Shown: piece after piece, positions 9,369 to 21,010 of the stretch
How positions within the stretch are numbered: position 1 is the first letter of the stretch
How the letters are laid out: each line of letters begins with the position of its first letter
NCBI GenBank assembly: GCA_900128395.1
Contig: LT649296.1
Span: forward strand, 1-43,045
Direction of reading: 5' to 3'
From: Stramenopiles sp. TOSAG23-2
Lineage: Eukaryota; Sar
DNA length: 43,045 nt
Program-made: the position numbers and the translations under genes
Notes under the pieces: generated by a model
Database searches by the model: none
What the model was told of the DNA's origin: nothing
What the model saw: the letters and a program-made list of their open reading frames with translations, nothing else

Positions 9369-9869
9369 CCCTAATTTGATGCGTATGATTGAAGCTGGTC
9401 AGGATACTGAGACGCTATATATTATAATGCCATATAAAAATCGTGGCGATTTATTTAACAAGCTTATTGAGAATGGCCGAATGACAGAAGCTAACGCACG
9501 ATTTTGTGTAAGAAAGATGGTGGCAGGCTTATATTTTTTTCAGCAAAGCAGTTTCTCAATGAATGATACATCAATGGAAAATACAATGGTGCATTCAGAA
9601 GATGATACTGAAGAACCTGTTTTAATTGATTTTGGTGCAGCAGAATATCTTGCAGCAGATGATCGTGGTAGAAGATTGAAAAATATTGCCAATAAATCTT
9701 ATAAGCCATATGCAATAGCTCCAGAGGTTTACTTGGGAAATATCCACCAGGAAAGAACTCATGATACCACCCTTGCTGATATTTGGTCAATTGGTATCAT
9801 TGCAATCTGCTTGGTAACAGGTATACAACCAGTGAACTATAGGAATAGACAGGAAGATTATTATCGTAA

Positions 9870-11477
<1,608 letters not shown>

Positions 11478-12084
11478 TTATATATATCAAATTTTTAATT
11501 GTTTATATTTTATATATGTATATCTTTTGTTTTCTTGATTCAAAGATCAAGGCCAGCTTCAATATATATAATTAATGCAAAATATGTATATTAATATATG
11601 TATTGCGCACTTTTAAATGATTTACAGAAATCTCCTCCCTCCTCTTGGTGATAAATATATTACCGTCCTTTACTCTTTCTTTCTTGTCTACCTCACTGTA
11701 TAAATATATTACTATCCCCCCTTACTTTCCTATCTATAGATGACCATTCTTCTTCTTCATCTTTGTATCTGTATATAAAAAAAAAGATTTTTCATACTGG
11801 GATATATAATTTCAAAATAATAGTGTGTGGTTATCTTTAATTTTTGTTTTGTTGAAAATGATGCGTGTTTTTTTCAATGGCAATGCTATTTGCCTGTATT
11901 ATTTATAGACTATTCAATTTTCAGAAGTGTTGAACTAAGAACTAAGATTCTCTCCATTTTCAAGTTTTGTGCTTTTCGTCTCTTCATTCATTTTTTTTTT
12001 TTCTCGCTGCCTTGATTTCGTTGATATTTAGAATTTTTTGGATTTTGAAGTGTGTCGGGTTAATAATAGGGTTACTGAATATGA
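11478..12084. other. Intergenic, pyrimidine-rich
   Basis: No convincing coding frame. CT-rich runs at 11625-11770 contain two similar pieces (ATAAATATATTAC) about 50 bases apart. I looked here for an upstream exon of the fibronectin III fragment without success. Confidence 0.45.
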
Positions 12085-12591
12085 CGAAAATCTAAAAAAT
12101 CGTCGGTTAGGATTTTTTTTGCCCAACCAATTGCTGGTTACATTATAGCTTGTCGTGCCATTGGTGGTAGAGAACGTAAGCCGGAAACTACGAATAGTCC
12201 AAAAATGTCTTCCTTCGATGATGATAGTACAAACTCGAATGAAAATGGAGAAGATGTAGAAAATATAAATGGATTGAAATCAATTAAATTAAAGGATGGT
12301 TTATTAGTCTTACCGGATGGGTATGAGCTTGCTGGTGCGACAGTTGGTAAAAATGCTACAAAATTTGTTTTCAAACGTCCAAAAATTCGTGCATTTTATA
12401 CATTTAGAGTTTGTTGTTACAATCATATTGGTCAAAGTGAATTTACCACTTCTCCGCCATCAATCCAAGTGCCTAGTAAAGTTGAATATATAGCTAAACA
12501 ACAGAAACTTAAAATGGAAAAAATTAAAGCAGAGAAAAAAAGACGAGCTGAGGCAAAGAAAAAGGCATTGTTGTTAGCGCAACAGCAATAA
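12085..12591 (+). CDS. Fibronectin type III fragment with charged C-terminal helix (partial gene)
   Basis: The frame is open from 12085. AQPIAGYIIACRAIGG, the B-C strands of a fibronectin III domain, lies before the first ATG (12205), and FYTFRVCCYNHIGQSEFT, the F-G strands with the usual Y-x-F-x-V-x-x-x-N-x-x-G pattern, lies after it. The real domain therefore starts upstream of that ATG. Between them is an Asp/Asn/Glu-rich insert. The end is a Lys/Ala-rich helix (KLKMEKIKAEKKRRAEAKKK). A likely acceptor, CGGTTAG, lies at 12104-12110, but no upstream exon is found. This is either the last exon of a gene with a distant first exon or, given the neighbouring fragments, another truncated copy. 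Confidence 0.55.
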   Translation, partial: RKSKKSSVRIFFAQPIAGYIIACRAIGGRERKPETTNSPKMSSFDDDSTNSNENGEDVENINGLKSIKLKDGLLVLPDGYELAGATVGKNATKFVFKRPKIRAFYTFRVCCYNHIGQSEFTTSPPSIQVPSKVEYIAKQQKLKMEKIKAEKKRRAEAKKKALLLAQQQ

Positions 12592-12836
12592 AAGTGTCTT
12601 TGGTTAAAATCTAAGAGTTTATATATAATAATTTTACACTTCTCGTGTTAAGTAATATATGATATATGCATACTCAATACTCAATCGCAAGAATAATATT
12701 CTATATCCTACTATGGTAAAGCTCTAATGCACTTCTGCAAACTAATACTCTACAAGCATGAGCGTAGGTTTCTATCCTTCCATGCGCACTCATGTTTTAT
12801 ATATATATTATATATATTTTATGAAAATATGGTATT

Positions 12837-15836
12837 TTAAACCAACGCCGTGAGTTGATCTTCGCTGTCATAAAACAACTTGTAGAACTCTTTCTCATCG
12901 TTTTCAGAATCCAAATCCATTTTAGTTTCTGAATTAGATGAATCGCGTTTAACAATTGTGTTATATCCCCAGTTTCCTATAAGGCGTATTTCTGCGTTGT
13001 TTCCCGTATGGGGGCTCTTTTGCAACATATTTTCAGAATTTGGAAACAATGGCAGAGGCTCCTCTACTATTTCAACGTTATCATCATTCTCTAGCTGGGA
13101 ACATTCTACTAGATCTACTTCGTCGTCGTCGTCGTCATTATCATTATCCTCTTCCCCAATCTTTTCGATATCATTCAATGCCGTTTTTTCCGCAAGAAAC
13201 ATTTGTTGTATGATGATGAATCTATCCAAATTTGGAATTGGTCTTTTAAAGCGTGGACGATGCTCCGTAAAAAGTTTTTTAAATTCCTTTACCCGCGAAT
13301 CGCTTTCAATATTACTTAAATTATTCCACCTAAATATAATAAAAAAACTGAGTATCGCGCTTGGGCTGCGGCTACGGCCGCGGTTACAACAAATAAATAC
13401 ATTTTTATTTTGATTCAGTGCATTATTTATTACCTTCGCATGTGTTTGTAAGGCTAATTTCGCTTTTTCGACCTCCCTTGTACCATTGGGAACGTGGTCT
13501 AAAAGGTTGAGGCACTTCACAACGACATATGTATTTGAATCCAATACATTCGACCCTACTATTGCATCAATGCAAGATTCACTTCCACAAAAAAGCATCC
13601 CATTTGTTTGATTATCATTTATAGCAACGATGCCTTCCATTCTCTTTTTCGTTGTTAAAATTTCATAATCTGGTTTCATTAAATCTTCATAGGTAAACAA
13701 TAGTGGTGCTGCTGCTGCCTCTTTGCATTGTTGTTCCTTTTCCCCTTCTTGTTTGTTCATACGTTTTAATTGTTCTAATGAAATATGTTGTTCCTTTGGC
13801 AAAAATGCATTGAAATCTAAAATTAATTGATCGTGGCCACGGAACAATTGCAAAACTTGTTGAATGACACCAGGTTTATCTACCGTATGCGCTTTAAACT
13901 TTTTCATAATATCGAGAAACTTTGTATAAATATGTGGTTGTAGATCAAATTCCATTTTTACATTTGCTAAATATGTCAATGAGATCTCGTTCCTTTCTTT
14001 TTCCAATGCCTCGATTGCCCTCATCCAATATGATCTTAGTTTTGGGTTGTTTGGAGTGTTTTTCAACTTATTTTCGATTTCGTCAATTTTATACTCCAAT
14101 TCTTGTATTGTACAACGTTTTTCCATTTCATCTTTATTTGATTTTTGTATCGTGGCAATATGCTCATCTGAACTGCTTAGTGATCGTGGCCGTTCCGATT
14201 CTTCTGACATATTTACATATTTTCTTCCTACTTGTTCCATTTCTACAAGTCTTGGCAATTTAGTACCTGCAGTAGGTCTCGATGATCTTCTTGTTACTAA
14301 TATGGAATCGTCTTCAATGTTATTTTCTTTCGTTTCCTTCACCTCTTTTTCACATACGGAGCTGCTATCATCTTCCTTGTTTTCCTCTTCCCACGATCTC
14401 TGTGCATGATCAAAATCAATCTTTACTTCATAAAGTGGATCAACATCTTTTTTTTCAGATACTCTCACCATGTTTTCATATTCAACTTCATGTTTTTGTT
14501 GATCTGTTAATGGTGAATTATTACTACTAGCTTCTCGAGATTTTAAAGTTAAATATTCTCGTTTAACTTTTGTTGCAGCAAGTACGTCGTATTTCATAAT
14601 ACCAAATGTCTCATGGCGGTGGTAACATGGAGATCTTTTGCCAGTACCTTTCATAAAAACTTTGTCGCTATGTAAAATAGTAATATCATACGTCATATCA
14701 TCGTTAATTTTCATTATCTTTCCTTCCATCATAAAAGTTTCTTTTGATTTGCCTCGTGGAACTTTGTAAAGTTTTTTATTCATTTGTACAACAGATGGTT
14801 GAAACGATACAACATTTCCAACTTGTAACAATTTAATTTGATAATTGTCACACTCAATATCATCTTCATCATCTTCATCAGTACACATACCATCATCATC
14901 TTCCGAATCTGAAATCAAAGAAATAGGCGCGTCACTGCTAGTGCCTAATGTGAACTGTGGTAGAATTGTAGATGGTTCTCTCTGCGGTAGTAATGATGGT
15001 GGTGATGGTGCTTGCAATTGCCCGGGCTCATCATTAAGGATATTACTTTCTTCCAAAGAATTCATACCACTACTACTATTAATACTACTACTATTACTGT
15101 TACTAGTATCACTACGACTGCTTTGTACAATAGCTCTTTGTCCTGATGATATTGGCCAAATAGGACGATCATTTTTATCTTTTAATAAAACATCACCATT
15201 CAATATCCATTTGATTAAAGATTTAAAACCGTTTTCCCTAGGATTTCTGTATGCATATTTTGCTTGGCTTAGAAGCTTCAATCTTTCCCCTCGATGAGCG
15301 TCGTATGTGACATAAACGCCAAATTTGTTTCGCTTGAATTGACCATTGATCCAAGGATATTGATCCTCCGGTACAGGTGCAATAACATTCTTTTTAGAAA
15401 GCAATTGCGGGTATAATTGAAAAAAAACAGACAATTTAAATTGGAAAAAACATTTGAAATTGGTTTTAGGGCCAAAGAACATATCAATAATTTTTGCCGT
15501 ATCGTCATCATCGTCTTCGTCGTTAGGTCTTGTTGTTAATAACTCTTTGTCTTCTTCGACTTGTGCTTTCATTGAAGATTTATCAATAACAACATTGCCA
15601 GGAAAGAAATTTTCAAGACAAATCTTTTTCGATATAGATGGTGCAGGGTCTTTTTCACCGCTTAGCATATGATCTTGCAATTTTCTTAAGGCACTATGTT
15701 TCCTTTTCTTTGACTTATCCTTTTCTTTTCTCTTTACATTATTTATGTTGTTTTCCTGCTCATCATTTTGAATATCTACTCTTTCATTCCTCATTTGTTG
15801 TTGTTTATTATTTCCTGGTGTCGTTCTCATATCCAT
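12837..15836 (-). CDS. Large multidomain protein with C-terminal dual-specificity phosphatase domain
   Basis: 999 residues from the ATG at 15836. The frame is open 40 codons further to an ATG at 15956, but that part includes IYIYIP from a (TA)n tract and is probably leader. The N-terminal third is Lys/Asn/Asp-rich, with an unrecognised segment around FGVYVTYDAHRGERLKLL. A middle Tudor/SH3-like segment (LLQVGNVVSFQPSVV to YDITILHSDKVFMKGTGK) follows, then coiled coil, and a C-terminal phosphatase domain with the CX5R loop FICCNRGRSRSPSA (Cys817, Arg823). The residue before the catalytic Cys is Cys instead of the usual His. Removal of phosphate from Ser/Thr/Tyr or another substrate is inferred from the loop only. 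It ends in an acidic tail. Confidence 0.78.
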   Translation of the reverse strand: MDMRTTPGNNKQQQMRNERVDIQNDEQENNINNVKRKEKDKSKKRKHSALRKLQDHMLSGEKDPAPSISKKICLENFFPGNVVIDKSSMKAQVEEDKELLTTRPNDEDDDDDTAKIIDMFFGPKTNFKCFFQFKLSVFFQLYPQLLSKKNVIAPVPEDQYPWINGQFKRNKFGVYVTYDAHRGERLKLLSQAKYAYRNPRENGFKSLIKWILNGDVLLKDKNDRPIWPISSGQRAIVQSSRSDTSNSNSSSINSSSGMNSLEESNILNDEPGQLQAPSPPSLLPQREPSTILPQFTLGTSSDAPISLISDSEDDDGMCTDEDDEDDIECDNYQIKLLQVGNVVSFQPSVVQMNKKLYKVPRGKSKETFMMEGKIMKINDDMTYDITILHSDKVFMKGTGKRSPCYHRHETFGIMKYDVLAATKVKREYLTLKSREASSNNSPLTDQQKHEVEYENMVRVSEKKDVDPLYEVKIDFDHAQRSWEEENKEDDSSSVCEKEVKETKENNIEDDSILVTRRSSRPTAGTKLPRLVEMEQVGRKYVNMSEESERPRSLSSSDEHIATIQKSNKDEMEKRCTIQELEYKIDEIENKLKNTPNNPKLRSYWMRAIEALEKERNEISLTYLANVKMEFDLQPHIYTKFLDIMKKFKAHTVDKPGVIQQVLQLFRGHDQLILDFNAFLPKEQHISLEQLKRMNKQEGEKEQQCKEAAAAPLLFTYEDLMKPDYEILTTKKRMEGIVAINDNQTNGMLFCGSESCIDAIVGSNVLDSNTYVVVKCLNLLDHVPNGTREVEKAKLALQTHAKVINNALNQNKNVFICCNRGRSRSPSAILSFFIIFRWNNLSNIESDSRVKEFKKLFTEHRPRFKRPIPNLDRFIIIQQMFLAEKTALNDIEKIGEEDNDNDDDDDEVDLVECSQLENDDNVEIVEEPLPLFPNSENMLQKSPHTGNNAEIRLIGNWGYNTIVKRDSSNSETKMDLDSENDEKEFYKLFYDSEDQLTALV

Positions 15837-16437
15837 TTTTGTTAAAAAAAATTGTGCATATACCTGTATGTCAACATGTATCCAAAAAAAGATATGGGGT
15901 ATATATATATATATAGATGTACGTATGAAATCTCTTTTTGTTGTCTGTGGTGTCATGAATACATCAACATATTAGTGCAGTACATAATTATATATGTTTT
16001 TCTATTCTAGTATTAATTATATACCAAAATTTTTTATATGATGTGCAGTGTTAAAAAAATAGAAGTCAAAACAGGTCAATCATTTTTTACAGAGAGGTAG
16101 AAAATTAGAGGTAGTTTGCTCGTTTGCTCGTCATTTCCCTCTTATCTTCCTTTCTGTACTTCATAAAATACATATTTATTGGCCACCTATATGAAAATAA
16201 TATGAAAATAGTATTAATTATGTTTGTTTGATAGGGGAAAGAGCTGATACAGCATCACACAAACGCTTAATATGAAGAAGAAAAATGACCAACATCACCA
16301 CCTTTGCACTTTTATATTTAAAATTTGAAATTTTTAAAAAAAAAAAATACATTTTATTAGATTTATACAATCATCTCTCTTGGTATACACGAAAATACTA
16401 AGTAAGACGAAAAGTATATTATTTACATATTATAAAT
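15837..16437. promoter_or_regulatory. Divergent promoter region between the phosphatase and ankyrin genes
   Basis: About 600 bases between two divergent starts. A (TA)n tract at 15900-15914 lies about 65 bases from the phosphatase ATG; a poly-A run and A+T-rich sequence precede the ankyrin ATG. No gene is seen. Confidence 0.4.
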
Positions 16438-18606
16438 ATGATAAGGCGCAGTAACCGAATTGCGACAAACCGTGACAAATCGATAGGCAGCATTTGTATT
16501 TTAGCGAATGGGGAGCCATTACTATTGAAATTCATTATAGCCTTTCTTGATGCAAAAGCAACTAAAAATTTTATTACATCTAGCATTGTAAAAATATTTA
16601 ATTCATTTATGGACAAGACTCTATATGACAGTGACAGAATTATACAATTTTTTGTGACTGAAAGAAGTGGAAGGGGCCATTACAGTGATATGATAAATAA
16701 CTATATATTGTCAGCAAGATCAAATCATAGCATGTATTATTTGTCCGTGTTTTCTGAAACGCAAATGATTTTATATAAAGATGCATTTTATTGTAAATTG
16801 AAAGCTATTACTTATGGTTCAACAAATTTGCCTTTAGTAAGTGCGGCCGGAAAAAACAGCCCAGTTCACGTTGAAATATTAGTTGAAGGTGGGGAAGATG
16901 TTAATAAAGCGCACGCTCCTGATGGTATCACACCATTACTAAATGCAATTAGCAACAATAATATTCATATTGTTAAGAAATTGTTAACTTATGATTCAAT
17001 AGATATTAACAGACCGGGTAAGTGTAAAGGTCGTAAATATTGGATGCCAGAAAGATCAGTAACGCCTTTGTTTAAAGCCATATTAGATAACCATGGCGAT
17101 ATTACAAAAACATTATTGAGGCACAAATCAATTGATGTGAATCGAGGGAGAACAGATACCGAAGAGACACCATTGCATGTTGCTGCAACAGTTGGTAATA
17201 ATGATGTCGTGAAGTTGATATTAAAGCAGAAATCTATTGATGTTAATAAAGTTGCGACAGATCATGCCGGAGAAACGCCGTTGTGTGCCGCTGCAAGAGC
17301 TGGGCATGTAACTATTGTGAAGTCATTGTTAACCGTCGAATCAATTGATGTTAATAAAGCAAGAATAGATAATGGAGAAACGCCCTTGTATACTGCTGCG
17401 ACGAATGGACATTTAACCGCTGTTAAGTTATTACTAAAGCACGAATCTATTGGTAGTTGTACCGATGTTAATAAGGCAAGAATAGATAATGGCTACACAC
17501 CATTATTGACAGCTTTAAATGGAGGATCAAGTTATTCTACAAGACGACTATCTAAAAATTATGTTGATATTGTTACTCTATTATTGAAACATGAAACAAT
17601 AAATGTTATCAAAGCTTCAACTGAAGACGGGGTCACAGCTTTGTATACTGCAGCAAAGAAAGGCCATACAAATTTTATAAAGATATTGTTTTCAAAATGC
17701 AAATTTCTTGATGTTAACAATGCAAGAATGGACAATGGAGAGACACCTTTGTATGCGGCTGCATGCGCCGGTCATATAAATGTTGTAAAGTTGTTGTTAA
17801 AGCTCGAATCAATTGATGTTAATAAGGCAAGAACAGACAATGGAAAGACGCCTTTATATGCTGCTGCAGACGCCGGTCATACAAACATGGTAAAACTATT
17901 ATTAAATATTGAATCCATTGATGTAAATAAAGCAAGAATAGATCGTGGAGAAACACCCTTGTTTACTGCTTCGGAATCTGGGTTTAGTGATATAGTCCAA
18001 GTACTATTACAACATGAATCAATTGGTAGCAGTATTGATGTTAACAAAGCAAGCGCGGATAACGGAAAGACAGCATTATATGTTGCTGTTGCAAGGAAAC
18101 ACACCAAGATAGTCAAATTACTATTAAAACATGAGTCTATTGAGGTAGATAAAGCAAGAACTGACACTGGTGCTACACCATTTTTTAAAGCTGCAGAAAC
18201 GGGTTGTGTGGAGGTACTACAACTACTAAAAGATAGTGGGGCGGATGTACATACGAAATTAACAAAGGGAAACTATAAAAATGCTAATTCGATATTCGCT
18301 GCAGCTTGGCAAGGAAAAATAAAGAGCATCAAATTGCTGTTAAGTTGGAATATAGATTCAGACAAATCTACAGATAATGGCGTTCATCCTATCCATGCCG
18401 CGATAAGAAATAACCACCTTTCTGCTGCTAAATTTCTGTTTTTCGTGTTAAACAGGTATAGGCGCAAATCTTTCATTCATACATTAAATTCACATGAGTT
18501 TTCTAAATTATTAAAAAAAGTGGCGTCAACACCGTTTTTTTCTACTATAGTAGGAAATACAGTACAGAACAACAGAGGATATCGCTGGGGTGGTCGTTTT
18601 CATTAG
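16438..18606 (+). CDS. Ankyrin-repeat protein, about 15 repeats
   Basis: 722 residues. An N-terminal about 130-residue region (RRSNRIATNRDKS, LLLKFIIAFLDAKATKNF) is not recognised. From about 135 to 690 there are about 15 ankyrin repeats of the form TPLYAAAxxGHxxxVKLLL followed by SIDVNKARIDNGE. Several neighbouring repeats are very alike in DNA as well as in protein, so copy number could change by recombination. Two repeats carry a short SIGSxxDVNK insertion. No enzymatic domain or membrane segment is seen; a protein-binding scaffold is inferred. The C-terminus is GYRWGGRFH. The stop codon overlaps a TAGAGAGGATCC motif. Confidence 0.92.
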   Translation: MIRRSNRIATNRDKSIGSICILANGEPLLLKFIIAFLDAKATKNFITSSIVKIFNSFMDKTLYDSDRIIQFFVTERSGRGHYSDMINNYILSARSNHSMYYLSVFSETQMILYKDAFYCKLKAITYGSTNLPLVSAAGKNSPVHVEILVEGGEDVNKAHAPDGITPLLNAISNNNIHIVKKLLTYDSIDINRPGKCKGRKYWMPERSVTPLFKAILDNHGDITKTLLRHKSIDVNRGRTDTEETPLHVAATVGNNDVVKLILKQKSIDVNKVATDHAGETPLCAAARAGHVTIVKSLLTVESIDVNKARIDNGETPLYTAATNGHLTAVKLLLKHESIGSCTDVNKARIDNGYTPLLTALNGGSSYSTRRLSKNYVDIVTLLLKHETINVIKASTEDGVTALYTAAKKGHTNFIKILFSKCKFLDVNNARMDNGETPLYAAACAGHINVVKLLLKLESIDVNKARTDNGKTPLYAAADAGHTNMVKLLLNIESIDVNKARIDRGETPLFTASESGFSDIVQVLLQHESIGSSIDVNKASADNGKTALYVAVARKHTKIVKLLLKHESIEVDKARTDTGATPFFKAAETGCVEVLQLLKDSGADVHTKLTKGNYKNANSIFAAAWQGKIKSIKLLLSWNIDSDKSTDNGVHPIHAAIRNNHLSAAKFLFFVLNRYRRKSFIHTLNSHEFSKLLKKVASTPFFSTIVGNTVQNNRGYRWGGRFH

Positions 18607-18661
18607 AGAGGATCCGGCTATGATATAATATAATGCATAATTATAAAATATATATAAAATG

Positions 18662-18696
18662 TTCTCTTACTCATATATAACATATGAGTAAGAGAA
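18662..18696. repeat. Perfect 15-bp hairpin downstream of the ankyrin gene
   Basis: Arms TTCTCTTACTCATAT (18662-18676) and ATATGAGTAAGAGAA (18682-18696) with a 5-base loop. The left arm and its lead-in recur at 42849-42867 after the UTP11 gene. Confidence 0.85.
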
Positions 18697-18732
18697 AAAC
18701 ACATATATGATTATACAGTACTATAATGCAAC

Positions 18733-18758
18733 GTACTCCCTGCCCTAGCAGGGAGTAC
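18733..18758. repeat. Second hairpin, GC-rich 11-bp stem
   Basis: Arms GTACTCCCTGC (18733-18743) and GCAGGGAGTAC (18748-18758) with loop CCTA. It stands out as a G+C-rich island in A+T-rich DNA. It lies 37 bases after the first hairpin. Confidence 0.85.
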
Positions 18759-18965
18759 TGTATGTATATAATGTACGGGAGATAAAAAGTATGCATACAT
18801 TTTTTTTTACGAAGAGTATGATTAATTTAAATTTATACGTGCATAATAGTATGATATCCAGTGTATGATAAAAAGCCTATCATATTTTTTAATACGTTCA
18901 TGATGTATATATAAATATCACTCACACACATACCCCTTTACATGCAAAATTAAGTGTGTGTCGTT

Positions 18966-19240
18966 TTAATCACTAATACCATGATACTCATACAATCCTT
19001 TTTGTATCCAAACTCCACATATATTTGAAAATAATATCCCAATACTATCAGCAATCGAAGCAGCAGACAAACTAAATTCACGTTTATCCTCTTCAACATC
19101 TTCCGCAATCAATGCAAATGCACCAACATAAACAGCACCACCAATTAAACCAACAATGAAACTTGGTAACAATAATGTCCAATCGTACCAAAACATGTAA
19201 TAAGCATCAAGAATAAAGAAAAACATCAATGCAATTTGTA

Positions 19241-19276
<36 letters not shown>

Positions 19277-20408
19277 TGTTAGGAGAAAGGTCAATAATAT
19301 ATTTAGAAACAAATTATATACTTTGAACTTACAATGGCAATATCCATATCATCTTTAAATTAGATTTAATATACAATCCACTAGATCGACTAAAAAATAC
19401 ACCAATTTGATATGTAAAGTTTGCATATTCATAAAATGTATTACGTGCAGTCTTGCTTGTAATTGGAAATCCAATGGCAGCCCATGTACCAGATTGTGTA
19501 GCATATTCAGCAAAATATACTAAAAATAAAGGTATCATATATTTCCATAACTTCATAGTGTTATGTAAACGCTCCATTGTTGACATTGTCGATGCAGCTT
19601 TAGATAAATCAACCTTGTCATTTCCATTTCTATCTTTATTGTCATTATTATCATTAGAAATATCATTTAAACTTTCAATTTCATCTGATAATGTATAACT
19701 TTTATCCAATAATGTATCTTGTTGATCCAAATGGTTTTTATTATTAGTAGTAGTAGTATTATCCCGATTAATATTTGATGGCCATGGTAAATACTTGAAA
19801 ATAACAATATACCAGACAAGTGGTAAAATATTTGCAAGCAATAGACATGCTGCAAATGAAAAATTCATTCCATATACTAATATGCTAACCCATGCATATC
19901 CAAAAATACCAGCAATGCCTGTTCCACTGCTCCATCCAGTCAGCACAAGGCGTGAATCATTATAAAATGCTGATAATGCTAAAAAACTCGCTTCACCCAA
20001 TCCAGATTGAAAGGATATTATGGCAATCCCTAAAAATTGCAAAATTTTTGAGTTCACAACTTGACCTAACGCTACTATCAGAAATGCTATAATCATACAT
20101 ATTGCAGCTATTTGAAACCTTTTTTTATATGATACCTTGTGAAACCAATATGGGCCAGTTAACTTTGTGATAAACGATGGGGCGACATTGCATACGTAGA
20201 CAAAACCGACAGCGGACGGTGCAATTTCTTTTGCGCCCGCGTTCATAATAACATAGGTTGAATTATTTAAAATGCCAATTAAAAAGAAAGTGATGAATTC
20301 ACGTGTTAAATATGGTGAAGATGATTTATTGTTATTATTATCATCATCATCATCATTACGAGTAGCAGAAATACTTTCATCAGGTTGCTCAATCGAAAAA
20401 CTATTCAT
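18966..20408 (-). CDS. CLN3: CLN3 (battenin)-like membrane protein, two exons (20408-19333, 19242-18966)
   Basis: The spliced product is 450 residues, close to the 438 of human CLN3, a lysosomal/vacuolar multi-pass protein of the MFS-like fold needed for lysosomal homeostasis. Exon 1: acidic/Asn-rich N-terminus, then FFLIGILNNSTYVIMNAGAK, SFQSGLGEASFLALSAFY, LTGWSSGTGIAGIFGYAWVS, and FTYQIGVFFSRSSG. The SGLGE and WSSGTG motifs are diagnostic. Exon 2: LPSFIVGLIGGAVYVGAFAL and EDKREFSLSAASIADSIGI, matching the conserved CLN3 C-terminus. Exon 1 ends in phase 2 at a GTAAGT donor and joins as LPFIQIALMFFFILD. A long Asn/Asp-rich loop separates the two membrane halves. The N-terminal codons and leader are present in three tandem copies. 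Confidence 0.92.
19243..19332 (-). other. Intron of CLN3 (90 bases)
   Basis: Read on the minus strand: donor GTAAGTTCAAAG, acceptor TATATATAG. Removing it restores a single frame across two segments that both match CLN3. It contains a (TA)n tract. Confidence 0.9.
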
Positions 20409-20676
20409 GTTAATATATATATGATTTATTATTTTACATGTATGTATATATATATATATATATGTGAAGCAGAAATACTTTCATCAGGTTGCTCAATCGA
20501 AAAACTATTCATGTTAATATATATATGATTTATTATTTTACATGTATGTATATATATATATATATATGTGAAGCAGAAATACTTTCATCAGGTTGCTCAA
20601 TCGAAAAACTATTCATGTTAATATATATATATATGATTTATTATTTTACATGTATGTATATATATATATGTGAAGT
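20365..20676. repeat. Three tandem 104-bp units spanning the CLN3 start
   Basis: Units start at 20365, 20469 and 20573 (each GCAGAAATACTTTCATCAGG). Each has the CLN3 ATG, its first 15 codons and the (TA)n leader. Copies differ only in TA-run length. The two outer copies encode short frames upstream of CLN3 that end within the leader. Confidence 0.93.
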
Positions 20677-21010
20677 ACCATTCGTATTTTTTTGTTTTGT
20701 TCTTTGTTTTTTTAATTAGTGTATTCTGGTCGGCGGCGGTATTCGATATTCGATTCCTCCCCTGTGATGATGGTATATTCTTCTGGTATTCCAGGTATTC
20801 TGGTATTCCAGTATTCCTCCAGTTTTATTATTAATAATAATATGCCTATCCTTATGGTAGATATGGATAATAACAACAACCGTTATAAATTAAATAAATA
20901 GTATCATATAATAGCTGGATAGATAGATTTATATAACATATACAGATAAAACAAAAATATTGCAGTATACCCCTCCACACCTCTAACAAAAGTAGTTATA
21001 TAAAGATAAT
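20677..21010. other. Intergenic with short GGTATTCC repeats
   Basis: Between 20725 and 20825, GTATTC/GGTATTCCAG words recur irregularly. No gene is supported; an open frame of about 60 codons here has no recognisable content. It lies between the divergent CLN3 and Tudor-protein starts, so it should hold both promoters. Confidence 0.45.

Noticed and set aside
20719-20901. 60-codon frame (MYSGRRRYSIFDSS)
   Set aside because: Built on short GTATTCC repeats between two divergent genes, with no recognisable content or conservation signal.
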